From CAWCUZ01 sp963798795 (GTDB lineage: Bacteria > Acidobacteriota > Vicinamibacteria > Vicinamibacterales > SCN-69-37), in assembly GCA_963798795.1 (NCBI GenBank), contig CAWCUZ010000001.1, forward strand, positions 434,001 to 498,000: a stretch of DNA of 64,000 bases, read 5' to 3'. Position 1 is the stretch's first letter, and each line of letters starts with the position of its first letter. Shown piece by piece: positions 1 to 9,970 of this stretch. The notes below the pieces were generated by a model. It ran no database searches and was not told the origin of the DNA. It worked only from the letters and a program-made list of their open reading frames with translations. The translations under genes were made by a program, and so were the position numbers.

Positions 1-830
1 CGAGTCGACCGCTCGTCCCCCGACGCTCGCCGCTGTTGGGGAACGCCAGATTGGTGGTGTTGCCGAGATCCTGGGCCACGCCGGCCGTTGAAGCCCCCAC
101 TGCACGCCGAGCGCGTGCGCGGAGTCCCGGTTCGTCTGCACGATGTGGGCTTCGATCTCGACCTGCGGCTGCGGCCTGGTCGAGCTGCGCGATCAGATCG
201 CGCCGTTCCTGCAGGCTGTCGGGTACGTCGCCGACGATGAGCGTGTTGGTGCGCTCGTCGTAACGGGTCTCGCCGTGTCGCGCGACAGCCGGTCGCTTTC
301 AGAATCGACTCGATGTCCGCGCCCTTCGCGTAGTTCAGCGCGAAGCCGGGTCGTCATGCTCTCCTTGCGCCTGCTCGTGGCGCGCAGCTGGCCCGCATCT
401 TCGAGCGCGTCCTTCAGCTCCTCGTTCGCGCACCTCGGTCGGCACGACCCGCACGACGGTGCCGTCCATTTCGTACTACAGCCCGCCGTACTTCAGGACG
501 ATCGTCGAGCGCCTGGTCCCAGGGCACCTGCGTCAGCTTGAGGTCGATGCGCGTGTCGGCCGGCACGTCGGATCGATCACAGATTCACACCGCCGATATC
601 CGCGAGCTGCCGCAGCACCGTGCGCAGGTCGGCGCCCTGGAAATCGACATCGATCGGCTGCTGGTGAACTGGCGCTGGGTCTGCGGCCCCTGCGGCGCGA
701 ACGTCTGCGCTGCCGACGCCTGCTGCGGCCGCGCCGGCGCGCCGGCGCCCCGCCCGGCGGCGCCGGGCGCCGCGGGTACGAGCGCCACCACGGCGGCGAC
801 CGACAGCATCCAGAGGCGTGTCCCTCTCAT
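1..830 (-). CDS. pilQ: Type IV pilus secretin PilQ, N-terminal part (runs off window)
   Basis: PilQ forms the outer-membrane gate for the type IV pilus. The first codons (from 830 downwards) encode a signal peptide, MRGTRLWMLSVAAVVALVP, followed by a Gln/Pro-rich linker. Around 590-660 one frame reads PIDVDFQGADLRTVLRQLAD, the STN/secretin N-domain signature. Beyond that the frame is broken several times and the gene leaves the window at base 1, so the secretin core is not seen. The ATG overlaps the pilP stop as ATGA. It is the last gene seen of pilMNOPQ. The frame breaks look like consensus errors rather than decay. Confidence 0.75.
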
Positions 831-1282
831 CGCACTCCCTCACTTCCCGGGCGAAGCGACTTGCGCACTTCGCGCGAGTGAACCGTGCCGACCACGTCGG
901 CAACCTGGGTCACGAACACGACGCCGTCGGCGTCGATGCTCTTGACGACCGCGTCCTGCAGCTTGTCCTCGGACGTGCGCCACGAACGACTTGCCGTTCG
1001 GGCCGTTCGAGAATCGCCACCTCGGTGCCCTTCGGGCTGCGCAGGATGCCCTTGACGGTCACGTCGTCCAGCGACGTGCCCGCCAGGCCCGGCGCCGTCG
1101 GCCGGTCGGCCGTCGAGGCGCGCTGGGGCACGATCAGGCTCACGAACGGATCGCGGCGTCCGCCGTCGTCGTACCGTCGAGGCCGGCGTGGTCCCCACGC
1201 GGGTCCCGACCGGTATCTGCGCCGCCGGCCGTCGCGGCGGCCGCCAGCGTGGAGTGCTGAGGGTCAGAACTGCCGTTTTCAT
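827..1282 (-). CDS. pilP: Type IV pilus inner-membrane lipoprotein-like PilP
   Basis: PilP links the PilNO inner-membrane platform to the PilQ secretin. The start MKTAVLTLS at 1282 overlaps the pilO stop (ATGA). Readable pieces are TSLDDVTVKGILRSPKGTEV in one frame and TSEDKLQDAVVKSIDADGVV followed by FVTQVADVVGTV in another, together matching the PilP beta-sandwich. Two single-base insertions fit at about 1000-1020 (a Pro codon and an Ala codon each written with both C and G). I see no clear lipobox Cys because the N-terminal frame is disturbed. Position between pilO and pilQ supports the name. Confidence 0.7.
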   Translation of the reverse strand: MKTAVLTLSTPRWRPPRRPAAQIPVGTRVGTTPASTVRRRRTPRSVREPDRAPARLDGRPADGAGPGGHVAGRRDRQGHPAQPEGHRGGDSRTARTASRSWRTSEDKLQDAVVKSIDADGVVFVTQVADVVGTVHSREVRKSLRPGSEGVR

Positions 1283-1882
1283 GGCCTCCCTCCCGAGGTG
1301 ACCTGCGTGTGTCCTTCTGGAACACGAACGTGGTCGCGATGCAGGTCGCGGTGACACTGCCGCGCCCGTTCGGCTTCGTCTGGGTCTTGATCTGCAGGTC
1401 GTACACCGACATCAGGCGCGACATCGTCGCGATGCGGTCGAAGAACCGCCCGAGGTCGTGATAGCCGCCCTCGAGCCCGAGCTCGATCGGCCACTCCGTG
1501 TACTGCGTCTTGGTCGCGATCGGCCTTCGGCTTGAAGCTGGCGATGTCGAGCAGCGACTCGCTGGCCAGCTCGTGCAGGTTCCGCAGCACGTCCTGCGGG
1601 TCCTTCTCTTCGGGCAGGATCGCGGCTGCGTCTCGCGTGAGCGAGAGCTTCGAGCGCGCTTGACACTTCGCGCTGCGCCGCCGGCAGGCTGGCGGCGACG
1701 GCCTGCGCCCGCGTCAGCTGCGCCTGCGAGCGTCGCTCAGCTGGCGACTGCCGCGCTGCTCATGTCGGCGCGGGCGGGGCCGAGCAGCACCTGCCAGGCG
1801 CCGCGACGGCCACCAGGACACGCCAGCGCGCGAACACGAACAACTGGGTGCGCGGCGAAAGTTCGTGCAGACTCTTGGCCAT
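1279..1882 (-). CDS. pilO: Type IV pilus assembly protein PilO
   Basis: PilO is a bitopic inner-membrane protein that pairs with PilN in the pilus alignment complex. From the ATG at 1882 the protein begins MAKSLHELSPRTQLFVFARW and runs into a hydrophobic segment (VLVAVAAWQVLL). The C-terminal half reads LRNLHELASESLLDIASFKP, then after a frame break TKTQYTEWPIELGLEGGYHD, LGRFFDRIATMSRLMSVYDL and TATCIATTFVFQKD, the typical PilO ferredoxin-like core. The stop at 1279 overlaps the pilP start. Several frame breaks are present; the one near 1519 (a GCC/GCG alanine codon) restores the family sequence. Confidence 0.75.
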
Positions 1883-1884
1883 CG

Positions 1885-2538
1885 CTACACTCCTGGCCGC
1901 GTCGGTGCGCGCCGCGCCGGCCGTGGTCGCCGACGCCGGCGCCGCGGCTCGCGCCGGCCGACGGTTCGGCCGGCACGGCCTCGGCCTTGACGGCAGAACC
2001 GCACGACCGGGTGTCGTCGAGCGTCTCGATGCTGGTCGTCAGGATCTCGACCGGCCGCTGGAAGTAGCCGGAGTTCTGCAGCCGCTCGGCGAAGTCGGTG
2101 ACGGCCGTGATGGACGTCGCGCGGCCGTCGATCTGGACTGCCGGTCCCCTGCTGCTTCATCTCGAGCAGCCACAGCCCGTCGGGCAGGCTCTCGGCTGAC
2201 CGTTTCGAGCAGCGTGACCGGGCCGCGCTTGGCGGCGCGCAGGCGCTCGATCAGGCCGAGCCGCTCGGCCAGTTCGGTCTTGCGCGCGACGGCGTCAGAT
2301 CGACGAGCTTCGGCGACGTCCTTGAGACGCGTCAGCTCGGCCTCGCGCCGTCGGCGATTCGGGCGTCGACCGCGCGCTGTTCACGGCGATGAGGTCGAAC
2401 CACCACCCGCCGACGCCGACGGCCGTGCCGAGCAGCATGCCCAGCCCGACGAGCGGCCGACCGCTGGTCCCGCGGCAGCCACTCGCGCGCCGGGCGCCGC
2501 GCCGGGACTGGTCTGGCGAGCAGGTTGACCTGGATCAT
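1885..2538 (-). CDS. pilN: Type IV pilus assembly protein PilN
   Basis: PilN binds PilM through its cytoplasmic N-terminus and dimerises with PilO. The start MIQVNLLARPVP at 2538 is the conserved PilM-binding INLL-type motif and overlaps the pilM stop as ATGA. Near the end one frame reads GRATSITAVTDFAERLQNSG, YFQRPVEILTTSIETLDDTR, typical of the PilN periplasmic domain. The TAG at 1885-1887 lies two bases before the pilO ATG. The central part is readable only by changing frame. Confidence 0.75.
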
Positions 2539-3612
2539 CGGTCGCCTTCCTGCCGCATCGCGAGACCCGACCGCCACGGCGTAGGCCGGGCCGGCCACGT
2601 CGGCGCCCAGCGCGCGGCTCGGCCGCGTCACGCGCCGGAACGGATCGAACACGTCGACCGGCGCCCCGAATTCCGCTCGCCAGCAGATCCACCAGCCCGA
2701 CCGCCTGCCAGGCGCCGCCCGACAGCACGACCGGCTCAGCTTCTCGACGGGCGCGGTCGCCCGGTAGAAGTCGATGGTCTTGCGAACCTCGAGGACGAGC
2801 TGGCGCGCTGGCCTCGCGCAGCACCGTCGCGACCTGGTCGGCGCTCACGTCCGTCGGGCAACTGCCCGCGCAGGATGCGCCGAGCCGTCGGCTCGTCGAC
2901 CCCCGCCCGCCGCCAGCTCGCGCATGCAGCGCGTCGAGATGCACCTGGCCGCCCATCGCGATGTCGCGGGTGAACACCGGCTGCCCCCGCTCCGAGCAGG
3001 CAGACGATCGTGTCGCGCGCGGCCGACGTGGAGAGCGCCGCCAGCGCATCGGTGCGCTCCGGGTAGTTCATCTGATAGGCGTTGGCGAGCGCGAAGGCCT
3101 CGATGTCGAGCACCGACCGGCTTGCGGCCGGTCTGCGCGATGACCGCGGTGCGGTCGTCGATGCGGTCCTTCTTGGCGGCGACGAGCAGCACGTCGAGGC
3201 GTGTTCTTGGTCGGCTCGTCGGCGTCGTTCACGACCTGGTAGTCGAGCTGGACTTCGGCGAGGTCGAACGGGATGTACTGCTCGGCCTCCCAGGGAATCG
3301 CTTCGCTCGAGCTCGGCCTGGCTCATCGCCGGCAGCGACAGGCGCTTGACGATGACGGCGTGGCCCGGAGAGGGCGGCGGCGACGCGGGCGCGGCGCAGG
3401 CGCAAGCGAGTCGAGCAGCCTCGCGACGGCTTCACTGACGGCGGTCGGCTCGGCGGCGGCGCCATCCGGCAGGCTACCGGCGGGCACGGCGCTTCGCCGG
3501 CCGCGACGAGCGACCAGCCCGCGCGGCCGCGCCGCAGCGCGACGGCTTTGACGGCGCTGGACCCGATATCGAGGCCGACGATTGGAGGGCGGAACGCGGC
3601 TCCAAGGACCAT
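2535..3612 (-). CDS. pilM: Type IV pilus actin-like ATPase PilM
   Basis: PilM is the cytoplasmic actin-fold ATPase of the pilus machine. The phosphate-1 motif GLDIGSSAVKAVALR lies near the N-terminus (about 3540-3590). Further on come VLDIEAFALANAYQMNYPER and SGGAWQAVGLVDLLA, the latter near the family adenosine motif. The stop TGA at 2535-2537 overlaps pilN. The chosen ATG at 3612 is the nearest upstream of GLDIGSS; a later start is possible because the frame before it is unreliable. It is the first gene of the minus-strand pil operon and is divergent from rplM. Confidence 0.75.
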
Positions 3613-3806
3613 AGCGGCGAGCAGTAGGGCAAGGCCTGATGCCAAAGTCAGGGATCGCCGTGACCGGTGCGGCCGACGCGCGGCCCCACGGCCGGTACGC
3701 CGGCGCGAGAACGCCAGAACAGTCGACGCCTTTCGAAGGGAGACCCACAGATCTGTAAGCGCGTCGACGATGTCGGTGGGCGGGCCGGCCGCGAGACCGC
3801 GAGAGA
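3613..3806. other. Divergent intergenic region between pilM and rplM
   Basis: About 190 bases separate the pilM start from the rplM promoter. I could not identify a convincing pilM promoter on the minus strand and see no RNA gene. The right edge leads into the strong rplM promoter. Confidence 0.4.
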
Positions 3807-3835
3807 TTGACAATTTTTCACACGGCCCCTATGAT
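3807..3835 (+). promoter_or_regulatory. Near-consensus sigma-70 promoter for the rplM-rpsI operon
   Basis: TTGACA at 3807-3812 and TATGAT at 3830-3835 are separated by exactly 17 bases. The predicted start site near 3842 leaves a leader of about 34 bases before the rplM ATG at 3876, with GAAAGGG as ribosome binding site. This is one of the best promoter matches in the window and suits a ribosomal protein operon. Confidence 0.85.
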
Positions 3836-3875
3836 TTTGGTTTGCCGTTCTTCGGATTCGGCTGAAAGGGCAGGC

Positions 3876-4316
3876 ATGGGCGACGGGTACGACCGCCACT
3901 CGGCCACGGCGACCGATCGGCAAGTGGCACGTCATCGATGCGGAGGGGCAGGTGCTGGGCCGTGTGGCCAGCGCCGCCGCGCGTCTGCTGCAGGGCAAGC
4001 ACAAGCCGACGTGGGCGCCGTATCTCGACATGGGCGACCACGTGGTCGATCGTCAACGCCGCGCGCGTCCGGCTGACCGGCAACAAGGAAGACCAGAAAC
4101 TCTACCGTTACCACAGCGGCTACGAAGGCGGTCTGCGCGAGGAGCGCGCCAAGGTCGTGCGGCAGAAGGACCCCGTGCGCCTCGTCGAAGAAGCGGTGCG
4201 CGGCATGCTGCCGAAGACGAAGCTCGGCGAGCGCGATGTATCGCAAGCTGAAGGTCTACACGGCGGCCGATCACCCGCACGCCGCCCAGAAACCCCAGAC
4301 GCTCGAGGTCGCGTAA
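3876..4316 (+). CDS. rplM: 50S ribosomal protein L13
   Basis: L13 is an early-assembling protein of the large subunit. Readable pieces are PIGKWHVIDAEGQVLGRVAS, AARLLQGKHKPTWAPYLDMG, then after a break ARVRLTGNKEDQKLYRYHSG and EEAVRGMLPKTKLGER, covering the family almost end to end, about 145 residues. Extra bases sit at 4047-4048 (GTC/GTG before ATC) and 4234-4235 (CGC/CGG before ATG), plus one near the start. TAA at 4314-4316 is one base before the rpsI start, so the two are co-translated. Confidence 0.92.
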
Positions 4317-4317
4317 C

Positions 4318-4712
4318 TTGGCTACAGCGCAGTATTACGGCACGGGCCGACGCAAGACGTCCACCGCCCGCGTGTTCCTCCGTCCCGGCGCGGGCACCAT
4401 CACGGTCAACCGCACGCCGCTCGAAGCCAGCTTCCCCACCGAGACGCTGCGCCTGGTCATCCGCCAGCCGCTCGTCGTCACCGAAACGGCCGAGCGGTTC
4501 GACGTGCTGGCCACGACGGCCGGCGGCGGCGTGGCCGGCCAGGCCGGCGCGCTGCGGCTGGGCATCGCGCGCGCGCTGCTCGACTACGACGCGGAGCTGC
4601 GTGCGCAGCGCTGCGCAAGGCCGGGCTGCTCACGCGCGACCCGCGCGCCAAGGAACGCAAGAAATACGGCATGGCCGGCGCGCGCAAGCGCTTCCAGTTC
4701 AGCAAGCGCTAG
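4318..4712 (+). CDS. rpsI: 30S ribosomal protein S9
   Basis: S9 lies in the small-subunit head; its C-terminal tail reaches the P-site tRNA. The TTG start at 4318 gives MATAQYYGTGRRKTSTARVF, followed by GTITVNRTPLEASFP and GGGVAGQAGALRLGIARALL. After a break at 4606-4613 the conserved end KAGLLTRDPRAKERKKYGMA through FQFSKR is read in another frame. The break is explained by two adjacent doubled positions (CAG/CAC and GTG/CTG). TTG is the only start that fits the family N-terminus; GAGG lies about ten bases upstream inside rplM. Confidence 0.93.
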
Positions 4713-4771
4713 TACGTCCCATGGCCGGGGTCACGCCTGAGCCTGATTGAGGCACGAGGAGAAGACGAGCT

Positions 4772-5544
4772 TTGAGTGCGATCGCGATGAAAGACCTGCT
4801 GGAGGCCGGCGTCCACTTCGGCCACCAGACCAAGCGCTGGAATCCGAAGATGAAGCCGTTCATCTTCGGCGAGCGCAACGGCATCTACATCATCGACCTC
4901 GGGCGCACGGCCAAGCTCTACCGCGAGGCCGCCGATTTCGTCGACGAACACTGGCGGCCCAGGGCGGCACGCTCCTCTTCGTCGGCACCAAGCGCCAGGC
5001 CCAGGACGCGATCGCGGAAGAAGCCCAGCGCTGCGGCATGTTCTTCGTCAACCAGCGCTGGCTCGGCGGTCTGCTGACCAACTTCTCCACCATCCAGCGC
5101 AGCCTCGCGCGGCTCCGCGAGCTCGAGGCGATGACCACCGACGGCCGGTACGAGACGCTGTCGAAGAAGGAAATCGCCCGGCTCGACAAGGAGCGTCGCA
5201 AGCTCGCCAAGAACCTCGACGGCATCCGCGGCATGAACCGGCTGCCCGACGCGGTGTTCGTCGTCGACACGCGGCACGAGCAGATTGCGGTCGACGAGGC
5301 GCGCAAGCTCAAGATTCCCGTCATCGGCGTCGTCGACACCAACTGCGATCCGGACGAGGTCGACTACGTCATTCCGGGCAACGACGACGCGCTGCGGTCG
5401 ATTCGGCTGTTCGCCGCCGGCATCGCCGACGCCGTGCTGGCGGGCCGCGGCATGGCCGACGCGGACGGCCGCCGACGGCGACGCCGCGCGACGCCACAAG
5501 GCGCGCGTCCCGGCGCCACGCCGGCGCCCGCGACGCCGGCCTAG
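4772..5544 (+). CDS. rpsB: 30S ribosomal protein S2
   Basis: The TTG at 4772 gives MSAIAMKDLLEAGVHFGHQT, matching the family, with GAGGAG at 4755-4760 upstream. Conserved blocks FVGTKRQAQDAI, NQRWLGGLLTNFSTIQRSL and VVDTNCDPDEVDYVIPGNDD follow. One break at 4946-4953 is explained by two doubled positions (GAA/GAC and ATG/CTG), which restores FVDELAAQGGTLLF. The C-terminal tail after 5460 is low-complexity and Arg-rich in this frame; another frame gives an acidic tail, so the true stop is uncertain. Confidence 0.92.
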
Positions 5545-5641
5545 ATCGCCCGCGGCCTGCGTCGAGCCGCGCGTCGACCGGCGCCCGGCGTGTCGGCGCG
5601 CCGACCGCGCCGCCCGCGTCGCCCGGATCGAACCCGGCTCC

Positions 5642-6267
5642 ATGCCGACCCTCGAGGATCTCTCGTGCGACATCTCCGCTGCATTGGTCAAACAGCTGCG
5701 CGACCAGACCGGCGCCGGCATGATGGAGTGCAAGGCCGCCCTGCAGGAAGCCAACGGCGACCTCGAGGAGGCCACGACGATTCTGCGCAAGCGCGGGCTC
5801 GCCCAGGCCGCCAAGAAGTCGGGCCGGTCCACGAGCGAAGGCCTCATCGGCTCCTACATCCACATGGGCGGCAAGATCGGCGTGCTCGTCGAGCTCAACT
5901 GCGAGTCGGACTTCGTCGCGCGCACCGACGACTTCCAGACGCTGCTCAAGGAAGTCGCCCTGCAGGTCGCCGCCGCCAGCCCGCACGTACGTCGCGCCGC
6001 GAGGACGTGCCCGGCCGAGGTGCTCGAGCGCGAGCGGGCGATCTACCGCGCGCAGATGGAGCACTCCGGCAAGCCCGCCGAACGTCATCGACAAGATCGT
6101 CGAGGGCAAGCTCGGCAGCTTCTACGAGCAGGCGGTGCTGCTGGATCAGCCGTCGATCCGCGATCCGAAGGTCGACGGTCGGCCAGCTGCTGCAGGCCGC
6201 CATCGCCAAGCTGGGCGAGAACATCGGCGTCGCCCGGTTCGTGCGGTTCAAGGTCGGCGAAAGCTGA
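5642..6267 (+). CDS. tsf: Elongation factor Ts (short form)
   Basis: EF-Ts is the nucleotide exchange factor for EF-Tu. MPTLEDLSCDISAALVKQLR, then RDQTGAGMMECKAALQEANG and KIGVLVELNCESDFVARTDD are the EF-Tu-binding signatures. The end reads AAIAKLGENIGVARFVRFKV. About 205 residues is shorter than E. coli EF-Ts and resembles the compact Thermus type. Five inserted bases are needed, at 5984, 5997 and 6010 (CCG/CCC, GCG/GCC, GTG/GTC) and two near 6080 and 6175, which agrees with the frame of the stop. It follows rpsB after about 100 bases. Confidence 0.9.
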
Positions 6268-6329
6268 GCCGATGCCGGGGCCCGATCGGGCCGCCGGCCG
6301 TCGGCCCGTGTGCCATAATCGTCCCGTCC

Positions 6330-7059
6330 GTGCCTGTCCGCCAAGCCCGTCGTACTCCCGCGTCCTCCTGAAGCTGTCCGGCGAAGCCCTGATGGGCGAG
6401 CAGCCGTTCGGCATCGATCCGGCCGGCGCGACCACGCAGATCGCCCGCGAGATCGGCGAAATCCAGCAACTCGGCGTCCAGATCGGCCGTCGTCATCGGC
6501 GGCGGCAACCTGTTTCGCGGGCTGGCGGCCAGCGCGCGCGGCATGGACCGGTCCACCGCCGACTACATGGGCATGCTCGCCACGGTCATCAACGCGCTCG
6601 CGCTGCAGGACGCGCTCGAGCAGATCGGCGTGACGACGCGCGTGGCGACCGCCATCGAGATGCGCGCGGTCGCCGAGCCGTTCATCCGCCGCCGCGCGAT
6701 CCGCCACCTCGAGAAGGGGCGGGTGGTGGTGTTCGCCGCCGGCACGGGCAATCCCTACTTCACGACCGACACGGCGGCGGCCCTGCGGGCCATGGAGATG
6801 CGCGCCGAGGTGATTCTCAAGGGCACCAAGGTGGACGGCATCTACTCGGCCGACCCGATGGTCGACCCGTCCGCCGAGCGGTACGAGGCGATCTCGTACC
6901 TCCAGGTCCTCGAGCGCGGGCTCAAGGTGATGGACGCGACGGCCATCTCGCTCTGCATGGACAACAAGCTGCCGATCGTCGTGTTCAATCTCTGCGGAGC
7001 CGGGCAACCTGCGCCGCGTCATCATGGGTGAGCCGGTCGGCACGATGGTGGGCGCCTGA
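6330..7059 (+). CDS. pyrH: Uridylate kinase
   Basis: PyrH phosphorylates UMP to UDP and is a hexamer of the amino-acid-kinase fold. It reads SYSRVLLKLSGEALMGEQPF, then after a break VVIGGGNLFRG, DRSTADYMGMLATVINALAL, FAAGTGNPYFTTDTAAALRA, and LKGTKVDGIYSADPMVDPSA. The end LRRVIMGEPVGTMVGA is one frame over because of an extra G near 7003. The GTG at 6330 is the best start but is out of frame with SYSRVLL by one base, so the N-terminus is uncertain. A CATAAT hexamer lies at 6313-6318. Confidence 0.9.
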
Positions 7060-7092
7060 GGGTTCCCACCCGATCCGCACGAGGGACAGCGC

Positions 7093-7666
7093 ATGGATGT
7101 CAACGACCTCAAGGGGCTGAACGCCGAAGTCAAGACACCGGATGGACGCCGCCATCGAACACGTCCGGAAGGAGCTCGGCGGGCTGCGAACGGGCCGCGC
7201 GTCCGTGTCGCTGCTCGACCCCGTGCAGGTGGAGGCCTACGGCACGACCGATGCCGCTGAACCAGGTGGCGTCGCTGTCGGTCCCCGAGCCGACGCTGAT
7301 CGTCGCGCAGCCGTTCGACCCGTCGCTCCTGTCGGCGATTGAGAAGGCGATTCAGAAGAGCAACCTCGGCCTGAACCCCGCGTCGGACGGCAAGGTGCAT
7401 CCGCATCCCGATCCCGCCGCTGACCGAGGAACGCCGCAAGGAGATGTCGCGGCTCGTGCACAAGTACGCCGAGGAGGCGCGCAACGCCGTGCGCCAGGTC
7501 CGCCGCGACGCGAACGACCGGCTGAAGAAGCTCCTCAAGGACCACAGCATCTCCGAGGACGACGAACGCCGGGCGCTCGACGACGTGCAGAGGATCACCG
7601 ACCAGCACGTCGCGCTCGATCGACGATATCCAGAAGAAGAAGGACGCGGACTTGCTCGGCAAGTAG
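7093..7666 (+). CDS. frr: Ribosome recycling factor
   Basis: RRF splits post-termination ribosomes with EF-G. The start MDVNDLKGLNAEVKT is followed, across breaks, by MDAAIEHVRKELGGLRTGRA, PLNQVASLSVPEPTLIVAQP, IPPLTEERRKEMSRLVHKYA and DIQKKKDADLLGK. Four extra bases at 7138-7141, 7250, 7398 and 7618 give exactly the observed frame change, and the first turns the local sequence into the family's KTRMD. The stop TAG 7664-7666 is one base before the thrC GTG. Confidence 0.92.
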
Positions 7667-7667
7667 C

Positions 7668-8875
7668 GTGACCTACTTCGCGCGCCTCGAGTGCTCGGTG
7701 CCCTGCGGCGCGGGTCCCTACGATCCGCGCCAGCGGCACCATCTCTGCTCGTGCGGCGCGCCCCTGCTGGCGCGCTACGACCTGGCCGCGGCCGCGCGCG
7801 CTGGCCGGCGACAGTCCTCGCCGGCCGGGACGCGTCGATGTGGCGGTACCGCGAAGTCATGCCGCTCTTCGACGGCGGAGGAACCGGTGTCGCTCGGCGA
7901 AGGCTGGACGCCGCTGCTGCGCGCGGAGCGGCTCGGCGCCGCTTGGGTCTGCCGAACCTCTACGTCAAGGACGAATCGCTCAACCCGACGAATTCCTTCA
8001 AGGCGCGCGGCCTCTCGGCAGCGGTGACCCGCGCGTTTCATCTCGGGGCGCCGGTCCTGTCGATTCCGACTGCCGGCAACGCCGGCAATGCGCTGGCTGC
8101 CTACGCCGCGCGCGCCGGCCTGTCAGCGCGCGTCTTCATGCCGCGCGACGTGAAAGTCCCGTTCATCCGCGAGTGCGAACTGTACGGCGCGGAGGTCAGC
8201 CTGGTCGACGGGCTCATCACCGACGCCGGCCGGATCGCCGCTGAGCGCGGCAAGGTCGAAGGCTGGTACGACGTCTCGACACTGAAGGAGCCGTACCGCA
8301 TCGAGGGCAAGAAGACGATGGGGTACGAGGTGGCGGAACAGCTGGGGTGGCGGCTCCCCGACTGGATCCTCTACCCCACCGGCGGCGGCACCGGCATGGT
8401 CGGCATGTGGAAGGCGTTCGCCGAAATGGCCGCGCTCGGCTGGATCGATCCGGCGCGCCGGCCGCACATGGTGACGGTGCAGGCCGCGACCTGCGCGCCG
8501 ATCGTTCGCGCCTTCGAGACGGGCGCCGAGCGGTCGGACTTCTGGACCGGCGCCGCGACGATTGCCGATGGCTTGCGCGTCCCCAAAGCCATCGGCGACT
8601 TTCTCGTCCTGCGCGCGGTGCGCGAGAGCGCCGGCGCGGCCGTCGCGGTCGACGACGCCGACATGGTCGCCGGGATGCGGGACCTCGGACGGCTCGAAGG
8701 GATTTCGGCGGCGCCCGAGGGCGGCGCCGCCCTGCACGCGTTGCGCGTGCTGGTCGCGGAGGGGCGCATCGGGCCCGACGAGACGGTCGTCCTGTTCAAC
8801 ACCGGCGGCGCTCTCAAGTACCTCGACGTGCTGGGCGCCGGGCCGGCCGGATCCAGGGGCGCCGGCGCGCGCTGA
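7668..8875 (+). CDS. thrC: Threonine synthase with N-terminal zinc ribbon
   Basis: This PLP enzyme converts O-phosphohomoserine to threonine. The GTG start gives VTYFARLECSVPCGAG and CSCGAPLLARYDL, a four-Cys ribbon seen in the ribbon-bearing class. NLYVKDESLNPTNSFKARGL contains the PLP lysine (SFKARG); IPTAGNAGNALAAYAA and LYPTGGGTGMVGMW bind the PLP phosphate. Breaks lie between about 7795 and 7950; one (GCC/GCG then CTG/TTG) is fully explained by doubled alleles. The stop TGA shares its last base with the ansA ATG. Confidence 0.88.
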
Positions 8876-9882
8876 TGATCGGCCTGATCTTCACCGGCGG
8901 CACGATCTCCATGAAGCTCGATCCGGCGACCGGCGCCGCGGTCCCGGCCATGGGCGCCGACGACCTGATCGCGGAAATCCCGGCCGTCCGCGATGTCGCC
9001 GACTTCGCAGTCGAGGACTTCTCCCGCCTGCCGGGCCCTCATGTCACGCCCGATCACATGTGGCGCCTCGCGCGCCGCGCGGCGGCATGGCTCGACCGGC
9101 CCGATGTCGACGGCCTCGTCGTCACCCACGGCACCGACACGATCGAGGAGACGGCCTGCCTGCTCGACCTGGTGCTGGTGTCGACCAAGCCGGTGGTCCT
9201 GGTCGGCGCGATGCGAACCGTGTCGGATCCGAGCTGGGACGGGCCGGCCAATCTTCTCGCCGCCGCCCGCGTCGCGGCCTCGCCCTCGTCGCAGGGTCGG
9301 GGCGTGCTCATCGTCATGGACGAGCACATTCTGCCCGCGCGCGAGACGCGCAAGGTCCACACCGAGTCGTCGCGGTCGTTCGCCGCGCCGGAGTTCGGAC
9401 CGGTCGGCGTGGTCGATGCCGGCGCCGTCATCTATCGACGCGGTCCGCTCGCGCGGCCGGGCTGGCACGCCCCCGAGGCCGAACCCGGTCTCCGGGTCGG
9501 CCGGCTGGAGACGCGGGTGGAACTGCTCGCCACCTGGACCGGGATGCACGACGAGGTCGTCCGTTCGGTCGGGACGCGCGGCAGCCGCGGCCTCGCCCTG
9601 GTGGCGTTCGGACGCGGCAATGTCCCGCCGTCCATCATGCCGGCGCTGACCGACCTGATTCGTCGGGACGTCCTGGTCACCGTCTCGTCCCGCTGCCTCG
9701 CGGGACGCGTCGGTCCGCGGTACGGGTATGCGGGTGCGGGCCTGCGCCTGCAGCAGGCGGGCGCCCTCCTCGCCGGCGACCTCGCGGCCCCGCAGGCGCG
9801 TCTGCTCCAGATGGTCGCCCTGGGCGGTGCAGCCAGCGTCGACGAGGCGCGCGAGTGGATCGTGCGCGCCCTGGAAGCCTGA
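8875..9882 (+). CDS. Asparaginase/glutaminase family amidohydrolase
   Basis: The 335-residue protein hydrolyses L-asparagine (or a related amide) to aspartate and ammonia by family membership. The first catalytic Thr is in IFTGGTISMKLD (residues 4-15) and the second in VVTHGTDTIEETACLLDL (about 82-99). GAMRTVSDPSWDGPANLL is also conserved. There is no signal peptide, so it is probably cytoplasmic. It is translationally coupled to thrC, which suggests a link between threonine/aspartate-family metabolism and amide turnover. The frame is intact. Confidence 0.85.
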   Translation: MIGLIFTGGTISMKLDPATGAAVPAMGADDLIAEIPAVRDVADFAVEDFSRLPGPHVTPDHMWRLARRAAAWLDRPDVDGLVVTHGTDTIEETACLLDLVLVSTKPVVLVGAMRTVSDPSWDGPANLLAAARVAASPSSQGRGVLIVMDEHILPARETRKVHTESSRSFAAPEFGPVGVVDAGAVIYRRGPLARPGWHAPEAEPGLRVGRLETRVELLATWTGMHDEVVRSVGTRGSRGLALVAFGRGNVPPSIMPALTDLIRRDVLVTVSSRCLAGRVGPRYGYAGAGLRLQQAGALLAGDLAAPQARLLQMVALGGAASVDEAREWIVRALEA

Positions 9883-9931
9883 GCACGAACGTCATACTCA
9901 GTCCCGGTATTGCTGCTACTGGGTGGCTGTC

Positions 9932-9961
9932 TTACATCGGACGGGCATAGTTTCCTATGCT
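9932..9961 (+). promoter_or_regulatory. Sigma-70-type promoter close to the esterase start
   Basis: TTACAT at 9932-9937 and TATGCT at 9956-9961 are spaced by 18 bases. The expected transcription start near 9968 would leave only about three bases before the ATG at 9971, so the mRNA is predicted to be nearly leaderless. Confidence 0.55.
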
Positions 9962-9970
9962 CGCGCCAAC

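Noticed and set aside
1..3612. pilMNOPQ as decayed pseudogenes
   Set aside because: The same kind of break affects essential genes (rplM, rpsI, frr, groES), start/stop overlaps are kept, and family motifs are intact in alternating frames. Consensus error is the simpler explanation.
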